Assembly: GCA_001687465.1 (NCBI GenBank)
Contig: LVLI01000302.1
Span: forward strand, 1-14,678
Length of the DNA stretch: 14,678 nt
Origin: Halocafeteria seosinensis
Taxonomy: Eukaryota; Sar; Bigyra; Bicosoecida
Direction of reading: 5' to 3'
The notes beneath the pieces were generated by a model. That model was not told the origin of the DNA and ran no database searches. It was given only the letters and a program-made list of their open reading frames with translations. Positions 1 through 6,005 of this stretch are shown here, piece by piece. A program made the translations under genes and the position numbers. Position 1 is the first letter of the stretch; the number at the start of each line of letters is the position of its first letter.

Positions 1-1
1 G

Positions 2-750
2 TATGTTAAAGCGAGAGTGAAGGCAGTACAACAGGTTGGGGCGCATGATTGGCTTCGGGCTTTGCCTACTTCTTCTGCTAAGAGATTTTCGGACTTGCAA
101 TGGAGAATTGGGGTGAGATTGAGACTTGGATTGCCGCTTACGAGACAGCCAATTCCGGTTTTGTGCCCTCTCTGTGATCATTTGATTGACGGTGTTGGTT
201 CTCATGCTTTTAAGTGTGCTTATGCTGACATCCAAAGTGCGCGAGTCGAACGGCATAATCAGCTCTTATTGGGGGTTTGGTTTCATGGGGGTTTCCTGTG
301 GAGAAGGAACCGCTGATTCAAACCGGGAGTCGACATAGGGGAGATCTTGAAGTAATCCAGTCAGATTGTCCTGTTATAGTGGACGTATCTGTCACTCAAC
401 CTTCTGCGGTGAGTACCCAACAAAACCTTCGTACTGCCGCAGCTGCTCGAGTGGTGGAACGGATGAAAGTTCATAAATATGGGGCAGTCTGTCAAGAACT
501 TGGAAAGAAGTTAATCCCCTTTGCGTTTCAATCATATGGTGGTATAGGAGAGGATGCGGTAGATTTCCTATCTCAGCTTAAACATCGGCCCGCTTTTCTT
601 CATGTATCTCATCCTAAGAAATATGTGGAATGTCTTCGTTTCAAATTGCACGGTAGTCACGAAATGCCGGATCATTTTGACGTTCTCTCTCATCAAGCAC
701 AGGTAGATTCTTCCGGTAGGACGTATACAATACACACAGCACAGGCTTAG
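2..750 (+). pseudogene. C-terminal part of an RLE-type non-LTR retrotransposon polyprotein, frameshifted
   Basis: The frame is open from the window edge to a stop at 314-316, and the homologous reading continues in another frame from about 277 to the stop at 748-750. Together they match the tail of the long retrotransposon protein at the right end of this window: D-W-L-x-A-L-P, then R-L-R-L-G-L and the C-P-L-C...H...C zinc knuckle in the first frame, then G-D-L-E-V...V-D-V-S-V-T-Q-P-S in the second. The latter corresponds to the acidic core of the restriction-like endonuclease. The break lies between about 259 and 316 and looks like a single indel. The piece also continues past the end of the right-hand copy, showing the terminal part with the S-Y-G-G-I-G-E-D motif. 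The reverse transcriptase part lies outside the window. Divergence is high, so this is a different family or an old copy. A sequencing error at the frameshift cannot be excluded. Confidence 0.8.
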
Positions 751-772
751 CCGAGACATCACCAGCTTCCTG

Positions 773-837
773 TAGTTTCGTTGGTCCCACGCTCCTTTCA
801 GTGTCCCCGGGAATCTCTTTGCCAGACGCTTAAGGAA
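773..837. repeat. Left arm of a 65-base perfect inverted repeat
   Basis: Bases 773-837 are the exact reverse complement of 1138-1202: every base pairs and paired coordinates sum to 1975. The loop is 300 bases (838-1137). The right arm is part of a retroelement coding scrap in plus orientation, so this arm is the same coding sequence inverted. It starts 22 bases after the stop of the preceding pseudogene. Confidence 0.95.
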
Positions 838-918
838 TGTCTTCGTGAAGGGTTGTCTTGTCGGCTTATGCGGTCCAATGTCAACTTACTCTGCAGATGG
901 CTTCAGTTAGTCTTACCC

Positions 919-932
919 AGAGAGAGAGAGAG
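919..932. repeat. (AG)7 microsatellite
   Basis: Seven AG dinucleotides in a row, inside the loop of the inverted repeat. The rest of the loop (838-1039) shows no coding frame that I recognise. Confidence 0.85.
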
Positions 933-1039
933 GTGGTGTAGCTGTTTATGCTTCTACCTTTGTTCAGTAATATTCCAAGATCATCAACAATACACACTCC
1001 GAAGTCATGCCAGCCGTTTAGAGGTGTCAGAGAGGCAGC

Positions 1040-1077
1040 GTTAGGGGAGTATTTCCGTATAACCACATGAATATACA
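1040..1077 (+). repeat. 38-base direct repeat, copy 1
   Basis: This stretch, starting GTTAGGGGAGTATTTCC and ending ACATGAATATACA, recurs at 1413-1450 with two substitutions and a spacing of 373 bases. At the second copy it directly follows the stop of an RNase H coding fragment, so it is probably the 3' untranslated end of a retroelement. Confidence 0.9.
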
Positions 1078-1080
1078 CAC

Positions 1081-1209
1081 TATCTCATTCCTTTCGCGAT
1101 GGAAGCGATTGGAGGTTTCGGAGACGATGCGTACCGCTTCCTTAAGCGTCTGGCAAAGAGATTCCCGGGGACACTGAAAGGAGCGTGGGACCAACGAAAC
1201 TATCTCTGT
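1081..1209 (+). pseudogene. RLE-retroelement C-terminal scrap (IPFA...GGFGDDA motif)
   Basis: The open stretch reads L-I-P-F-A-M-E-A-I-G-G-F-G-D-D-A followed by a basic tail. It matches the end of the pseudogene at 2-750 (L-I-P-F-A-F-Q-S-Y-G-G-I-G-E-D-A). It starts a few bases after the 38-base repeat and runs into an A14 tract, where the frame degrades. Only about 43 residues are present and there is no start. Its second half forms the right arm of the inverted repeat. I read it as a 5'-truncated retroelement 3' end; assignment rests on this short motif and the neighbourhood. Confidence 0.6.
1138..1202. repeat. Right arm of the 65-base perfect inverted repeat
   Basis: Exact reverse complement of 773-837. 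It lies inside the coding scrap and ends eight bases before the A14 run at 1210-1223. Confidence 0.95.
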
Positions 1210-1223
1210 AAAAAAAAAAAAAA
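1210..1223. repeat. A14 homopolymer
   Basis: Fourteen consecutive A residues separate the RLE-type scrap from the RNase H scrap. The position fits the poly(A) tail of a plus-strand retroelement insertion ending here. Confidence 0.7.
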
Positions 1224-1408
1224 TAATCGAAACACTTGAGCGTTTGCGGGAGCAGCCACAGGTGAAGTCTATCTCGCTGCATCATGTTCCTCGCGAGGAA
1301 AACACGGAGGCTGACCGTCTAGCTAACGAGGCAATCGATCGGAAAGACATCATGTTTTGTAATGGTTCTACAGGGGAATACTTCGTGGGGGATCCGGACT
1401 CCCTTTAA
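1223..1408 (+). pseudogene. RNase H domain, C-terminal fragment of a retroelement protein
   Basis: The open stretch ends in a TAA stop at 1406-1408. It contains S-L-H-H-V-P-R-E-E-N-T-E-A-D-R-L-A-N-E-A-I-D, the classic last block of type I RNase H with its histidine and the final catalytic aspartate of E-A-D. About 24 residues follow before the stop, so RNase H was at the C-terminus of this protein. The first three catalytic acids are absent: only the tail survives, directly after the A14 run. The right-hand element has the corresponding block V-P-R-T-H-N-K-I-P-D-F-L-A-N but in an N-terminal domain, so the two are of different design. Confidence 0.75.
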
Positions 1409-1412
1409 ACTC

Positions 1413-1450
1413 GTTAGAGGAGTATTTCCCTATAACCACATGAATATACA
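1413..1450 (+). repeat. 38-base direct repeat, copy 2 (retroelement 3' UTR)
   Basis: Second copy of the repeat at 1040-1077, 36 of 38 bases identical. It begins five bases after the RNase H stop and ends five bases before a T12A11 tract. Confidence 0.9.
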
Positions 1451-1455
1451 ATAAG

Positions 1456-1478
1456 TTTTTTTTTTTTAAAAAAAAAAA
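1456..1478. repeat. T12A11 tract
   Basis: Twelve T are followed at once by eleven A, forming a nearly perfect palindrome. It could be two poly(A) tails meeting head to head, a slippage product, or an assembly error at a homopolymer. Confidence 0.75.
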
Positions 1479-1622
1479 GCGAAAATAAACAAATACCGCT
1501 CCAACGTGGATTCAGATTCCTTTGTCCCGTTCGTCTTGTCGTCCTACGGGGGCATGGGAAAGGAGCAGCAGTCTGAGTCCCATCTCGCGGTATTTCACAT
1601 GAGGTATAAGAGGCGATACTAG
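1479..1622 (+). pseudogene. RLE-retroelement C-terminal scrap (VPF...SYGGMG motif)
   Basis: A 47-codon stretch ends in TAG at 1620-1622. It reads N-K-Y-R-S-N-V-D then F-V-P-F-V-L-S-S-Y-G-G-M-G-K-E, matching the tail of the pseudogene at 2-750 (H-K-Y-G-A-V ... L-I-P-F-A-F-Q-S-Y-G-G-I-G-E-D). There is no start codon, and the frame begins at the end of the A tract. It is the third copy of this tail in the first 1.6 kb. It is about 180 bases upstream of the CACTIN start and could act as promoter-proximal sequence. Confidence 0.6.
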
Positions 1623-1802
1623 GAGACTGCATCCAAAATCTAGCTGTGCATCCTTTTACGGTTTCCACGCTACTTGCACGCATTGTCAAAACGAGTGTGA
1701 ATACGATATGCGGCATCATATGCCTGTTCTAATTTGTTGATACGTTTGCCTTCTTATTGAGTGAGTGACTTAGTAGTGATCCCCTCATGGGCTTAGAGGA
1801 GA

Positions 1803-3911
1803 ATGTCATTCGAAAGCACGGGAGCAGCAGGTGCGCGACCATCTAATGGAATGCAGCACGTGAAGGAGGCTGACCGGGAGGATATCAGAGCTGAAAGTCG
1901 GAGGGAAAAGCACGTAGAAGATAGTGATAAGGGCAGAGAAAGGAAAGGGAAGCAAGAAGGAAAGCGCAGACGATCGTCACGATCGCGTTCAGGGTCCAGG
2001 AGCTCGTCTGCCTCTTCCGACAGGAAACAAAGACGAAACAAGAAGGAGAAGAAGCATAAACGCCGTCGTCGAAAGAGCAAGAAGAGCCCCAGTAGGAGTA
2101 GAAGTAGTAGTGACAACGATGATAGTGTAAGCAGCGCTAGTAGAAGCAAGAGCAGGAGCAGTAGTCGAAGTAGGGACAAGTCGAAAAAGAAGAAAAAGCA
2201 CGAAACCAAAGAGGAGAGACAAAAGCGGAAACAAGAGAAAAAGAAGGCAAAAGAAGAAAGATTCGCCGGGTACACAAACGAACAGAATCCTTTCGGGGAT
2301 GTGAATCTTCACCAACCATTTGTGTGGAAGAAAAAATTGAGCAAGGAGGTGAAGGAGGGCAAGAGAAAGAAAATGCCTAAGGAGAGTGAGCTAAAGGATC
2401 AACGGAACGAGCTGATCTCAGAAATTGAAAAAGTTAAAAAGCGAAGAGAAGAGAGGGAAGCTGAGAAAGAAGAGCAACAGAGACTGCGGGCTGAAGAGGA
2501 ACGCTTGAAACAGCAAGCGTCGTTTGGGGACTGGGCAGCAAAGGAAGAACAGTTCCAAATACAACAGCTCAAGCGCAGGTCATTGATACGTATACAGGAT
2601 GGCAGAGAACATGCCATCGATTTGCTTGCTAAGAACTTGTTGCTATGTGAAGCGGGGAGAGGAGAAGATGATGAACTCGAAGATGATCCGACAATGGAGG
2701 TGGAATTAACGGAGCCTTACGAAATAGTCGATCGACAGCATGTCGAGGACTTGAACTATTTGCTGAAGGACATTCAGGATTTCTTGCAAGCGGAGGAACG
2801 GGCATTACATGCGGCAAAGCTAGATGGAGACGAGAAAGCATCGCAAAAGGCTCAACATGCAATAGAATACTGGAACCTGCTATCTGTGTTGTGTCGTGAC
2901 GCGATCCAAAGGAGAAATTCAGAAATTGAAGGACGCCGTGTAGGAATAGGAGGGATACACCCTACTGTGGAAGATGAAGTTCATATTATGTTTGCGGGGA
3001 AGAGCTACGAAGAACTGAAGGAGATGGAAGAGGAGATCAATGACAAATTGGATACTGCCAAAGAGAAAGCCCAGGAGCGGATCCGAAATGCTGCTCAAGG
3101 TTTTGGAGCAGCGCACGGCTCAGAAGCGACAAACTCACAAGAAGTAGTTGATGTTGAGTATTGGGAAGGTGTAAAATCAGCACTAATGGTCTATCAAGCA
3201 AGAGCTCGACTTCGGCACATTCATCAGCAGCTCCTCTTGGAAAGGCTCGACCAGCTGAAAGCCAAGAAGAGCTCTGCAGAGGATATGCGTGCAATCCAGG
3301 AGAAGCAGGATAAGGTCAAAGCCGAAGCTGCTGTTGCAGAGCAAGCAGGTGATGATGCACAACAGAGTAACACAGAGGAACAGGAAGTCAAGGCTGAACA
3401 ACAGGAGTCCGCTATCCGTGCCGTTGTTTCTGATGGTATGAGCGCACAAGAAGCCGAAAAGAAAGGAGTGGGTGAGAGCGAAGAAGTAATGGGAGAGCAT
3501 TCTCAGGTGAACACTGATACCACTGACATGCATCTCTGGGCCGACAAGTACAGACCGAGGAAGCCCCGCTACTTCAATCGCGTCAAGACCGGGTGGGACT
3601 GGAACCAGTACAACAAAACCCATTACGACAAAGAAACTCCTCCACCAAAGATTGTTCAAGGATATAAGTTTAACATCTTTTACCCAGATCTTATCGACAA
3701 GACGAAGACGCCAACATACTTTCTGGAGCCTGCAGATTCTCCAGAGTTTTGTATCATCCGCTTCCGCGCCGGCCCACCTTACGAGGATATTGCCTTTAAA
3801 ATTGTCAACAAAGAGTGGAACACTCAAAGGAAACACGGATTCCGTTGCACTTTTGACCGCGGCATTCTACAGCTCCATTTCAATTTTAAGAAGGCCCGCT
3901 ACCGGCGGTAA
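1803..3911 (+). CDS. CACTIN: Cactin, spliceosome-associated protein
   Basis: A 702-residue single-exon frame. The N-terminal 150 or so residues are RS-, K- and E-rich low complexity, typical of splicing factors. A charged coiled-coil region follows (about 190-270), then the cactin mid domain (about 270-480) and an acidic linker. The last 125 residues are the highly conserved cactin C-terminal domain: R-P-R-K-P-R-Y-F-N-R-V at about 582, P-P-P-K-I-V-Q-G-Y-K-F-N-I-F-Y-P-D-L, R-A-G-P-P-Y-E-D-I-A-F-K-I-V-N and a basic end R-Y-R-R. Length and order match the eukaryotic family. In animals cactin acts in NF-kappaB/Rel signalling, and across eukaryotes it associates with the catalytic spliceosome. The start is the first Met of the frame; Met17 is an alternative. 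No intron is needed, unlike the other host genes here. The gene runs convergently into PTH2, 33 bases separating the stops. Confidence 0.96.
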   Translation: MSFESTGAAGARPSNGMQHVKEADREDIRAESRREKHVEDSDKGRERKGKQEGKRRRSSRSRSGSRSSSASSDRKQRRNKKEKKHKRRRRKSKKSPSRSRSSSDNDDSVSSASRSKSRSSSRSRDKSKKKKKHETKEERQKRKQEKKKAKEERFAGYTNEQNPFGDVNLHQPFVWKKKLSKEVKEGKRKKMPKESELKDQRNELISEIEKVKKRREEREAEKEEQQRLRAEEERLKQQASFGDWAAKEEQFQIQQLKRRSLIRIQDGREHAIDLLAKNLLLCEAGRGEDDELEDDPTMEVELTEPYEIVDRQHVEDLNYLLKDIQDFLQAEERALHAAKLDGDEKASQKAQHAIEYWNLLSVLCRDAIQRRNSEIEGRRVGIGGIHPTVEDEVHIMFAGKSYEELKEMEEEINDKLDTAKEKAQERIRNAAQGFGAAHGSEATNSQEVVDVEYWEGVKSALMVYQARARLRHIHQQLLLERLDQLKAKKSSAEDMRAIQEKQDKVKAEAAVAEQAGDDAQQSNTEEQEVKAEQQESAIRAVVSDGMSAQEAEKKGVGESEEVMGEHSQVNTDTTDMHLWADKYRPRKPRYFNRVKTGWDWNQYNKTHYDKETPPPKIVQGYKFNIFYPDLIDKTKTPTYFLEPADSPEFCIIRFRAGPPYEDIAFKIVNKEWNTQRKHGFRCTFDRGILQLHFNFKKARYRR

Positions 3912-3944
3912 CTGTGCTTTCTTCAGTCTGGCTGTCCTCGGATT

Positions 3945-4495
3945 TCAAAGCAGAGGATACTTCCCCGTGATTTTATTGATTGTATCGGAATTCGCTGGTC
4001 CTACTGCAATGACAGTTTCATCTCCGGAATTTATCTGCGTCCGTCCGGCATCCCTAATCGTAATGACTGGAACGCTGTGGAGATGACACTGTTGTCGGAT
4101 AGTAGCACTGCGGTGGCACGGATTGAACTTTGAATACCCTTGATGTTGAGGAAGAATGCAAAACAAGAAGCATCCCTACATACAATTCCTCCACATTTGG
4201 TACTTTGATGACTATTTTGGGCTGTCCTTGGTTCTCCCATGCTCTCATGACTTTGGAATCCATTCTGCAGGTGTACAACATGCATGCATGAGGTAGGTGT
4301 CCCTTTGAGATAGGCAAATAAGACACGTCCATTTCTTCTGCCTCGTGCGCTACAATGATGATGCACTCACTTCTTTATACCGTGTTTGTAGCTCGTCACT
4401 GCTGCATGTGCACACTGTGAGGCTATTTTGCCGGGCTTCATTTTGAGATCAGTGCGTACGGCCAGCACCAATTTCATTTCCTGAAAGAACACCAT
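3945..4495 (-). CDS. PTH2: Peptidyl-tRNA hydrolase 2 (PTH2 family), 3 exons
   Basis: Exons 4495-4371, 4264-4184 and 4107-3945 are joined across GT-AG introns of 106 and 76 bases (donors GTGAGT and GTATGT). The product is 122 residues, the size of a bare Pth2 domain. Landmarks: [13 protein letters not shown] (13-25), Q-C-A-H-A-A-V (27-33), [12 protein letters not shown] (51-62), the signature D-A-G-R-T-Q-I (88-94), then V-G-P-A-N and a C-terminal T-G-K-Y-P-L-L. Both splice joins keep phase and give family-typical spacing with no gap. The enzyme frees tRNA from peptidyl-tRNAs released by stalled ribosomes. The start is uncertain: Met1 at 4495 follows an in-frame stop, Met7 at 4477 would give 116 residues, and an AG before the latter could accept an upstream exon with a membrane-anchor extension as in animal PTRH2. 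No long frame covers the gene because the exons are short, so it is easily missed. Confidence 0.93.
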
Positions 4496-4812
4496 TTTCA
4501 GACCGAGTAGCTTCTCTCATAGTGGTGTGATGTGACCCCTCTTCAATCATTTCTCCAAACCCAATGGGGGAGGGGGTGAATGGAATGAAATGTACCTAGG
4601 GATGTCAAACTTTTTAAAAAGTGTTGGAAAGATTGCTGTGTCTGTCCGTCCAAAGCACGCAGACCATTCTCGGCTAGTGCGTGGATAACGGGGATTGATT
4701 GGTATCTATCACATATCTATTGTCTGGATTCGTCTGTTTTCCCATAAAGAAGGCGGGGGAAATTTGTACGTGCATTGGTAAATACTGGCGAGAGAGAGAA
4801 AAGGCAGACAAC
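4496..4812. promoter_or_regulatory. Shared upstream region of divergent PTH2 and eIF3k
   Basis: These 317 bases between two divergent starts must hold both promoters and 5' UTRs. Visible features are a CCAAT beside a G-rich run (about 4560-4576), a 14-base perfect palindrome at 4609-4622 and a GATTGATTGG motif near 4693. No TATA box or coding frame stands out. Its regulatory role is inferred from position only. Confidence 0.45.
4609..4622. repeat. 14-base perfect palindrome ACTTTTTAAAAAGT
   Basis: Seven bases mirrored exactly on the opposite strand, within the divergent promoter region. It could bind a dimeric factor or be chance AT-rich sequence. Confidence 0.6.
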
Positions 4813-5895
4813 ATGGATTCATTAAGCGAGTCTGAGTTATTCAATGCCAGTGTCTTGCCTCTACTAGAGGAGAGGCTGCATCAGCAGGTATGTCCGCATG
4901 CAATAAATGGCAATACGCACAGGTATCCATGGAGGCTTTGTTGTCTGGTGGCGGTGTTGGCGCAGGTGAATGAAAACTCGTATGACCCCCAGACAAATCG
5001 AGCCATCCTACGGCTGTATCAGCTATACCCAGACCGAGCTAAAGAGGAGAGTGTCATCTATATATTAGCCAAGGTTCGTTGTTGTACTTTTCGCAGTTGC
5101 TTCTTTGCCATGGAAGAGCTCTTCGTGTGTAGAGCATGGTGGTGTCTCATCCCTGCCTGCACTTGTGTCAATCATTTCTTTGCGGAAGTCAAACTCAGCA
5201 GCGAAATCGTCCATGCTGCTACCCGCTTGCAGGCCCTCACAGCCTTACCTGAGAGTGATTTTCTTCTGGCGCAATACCTGGTTCCCGCTCATCTGGTAAG
5301 TGCATTGTACACAGATAGTAACTAGTACGTGTCTTAACACGATTCTGGTCTGCTACACCTACCCACAGGAGGAAACGCCCAGCATCAAGTTACTAACCGA
5401 GATGCATGCCCACCTACAGAGTGGCAAATTTGCAGTATGTGCATATATTCTTCTGGGCAGGAATCTGTCTTTGAATTTGAGTAGTGGCTATAACTACTTT
5501 GGCTATCGTGGTACAGGAGTTCTGGAAAGCAACACACGATGAAGTAATCGAAAAACAGTTGAAACGTATCAAAGGTTTCGAGGAGGGAATCAGACGATGT
5601 AAGTAACGAGCCGTTCACAGTTCTTCATGTATCCCATGGGAGTCATCGTCTGCTTAATTTTGCAGTTATCATAACCGCTGTATCCATAACGTTTACCGAG
5701 ATTAACATTAATCAGCTTCGCGAATATGTGCATCAAGCGGAGATTTCCAATCTTGCAAATCAGTACGGGCTGACGATCGACGGCGACAATGTCATAATGC
5801 CAAAGTCTAGTGAGAACCAATCACGACCGAAAAAGTATAAGCAAAACATGACCATAGACGATATATCAGGATTGATGCAAGTTCTACTTAAGTGA
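4813..5895 (+). CDS. EIF3K: Eukaryotic translation initiation factor 3 subunit K, 6 exons
   Basis: Exons 4813-4887, 4966-5073, 5233-5295, 5369-5434, 5517-5598 and 5666-5895 give 207 residues (human eIF3k has 218). All five introns are GT-AG (78, 159, 73, 82 and 67 bases). The first four joins are phase 0 and the last is phase 1, joining codon T|TT. Family landmarks: N-E-N-S-Y-D-P-Q-T-N-R-A-I-L-R-L-Y-Q (27-44), A-L-T-A-L-P-E-S-D-F (62-71), E-F-W-K-A (105-109), G-F-E-E-G-I-R-R-F-I and a PCI/winged-helix C-terminal part ending at TGA 5893-5895. eIF3k is a peripheral PCI-type subunit of the eIF3 complex that prepares the 40S ribosome for initiation; some yeasts lack it. Intron 2 is a multiple of three and has no in-frame stop, so retention would insert 53 residues, absent from other family members. 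The gene runs convergently into XPG. Confidence 0.94.
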
Positions 5896-6005
5896 AGGTT
5901 TGACGACGAATTAAGAATATACGAAACTGGCGGAGAATCTTAACACTGTTGCATGTTCTGTTCTTGGATATGTTCTCTCTCTTTTGCTAGTTTCTTTCCA
6001 CTATG

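Larger units (their letters stand above)
1..1622 (+). mobile_element. Retroelement graveyard: several 3'-end fragments of RLE-type non-LTR retrotransposons
   Basis: This block has no intact gene. It strings together at least four plus-strand coding scraps that resemble the tail of a non-LTR retrotransposon protein: the frameshifted piece at 2-750, scraps at 1081-1209 and 1479-1622 that share a G-G-[IFM]-G motif, and an RNase H tail at 1223-1408. Between them lie a 65-base perfect inverted repeat, a 38-base direct repeat and A/T homopolymer runs. Repeated 3' ends without 5' ends are what 5'-truncated target-primed insertions leave, so I infer serial or nested insertion. Exact element boundaries and target-site duplications could not be fixed by eye. 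Confidence 0.75.

Noticed and set aside
1414-1719. 101-codon minus-strand frame
   Set aside because: It runs through the A/T tract and is antisense to the plus-strand RLE-tail scrap, which has matching motifs.
1805-1812. TCATTC motif like an oomycete initiator, at the CACTIN start codon
   Set aside because: It lies just inside the coding sequence, other genes here lack a clear match, and a six-base match is expected by chance.
1793-2275. 160-codon minus-strand frame rich in Leu, Ser and Phe, like a membrane protein
   Set aside because: It is the antisense of the RS/K/E-rich start of CACTIN; composition follows from the complementary codons.
3183-3836. 217-codon minus-strand frame inside CACTIN
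   Set aside because: Opposite the conserved CACTIN C-terminal domain, which has clear family motifs; the antisense frame has none.
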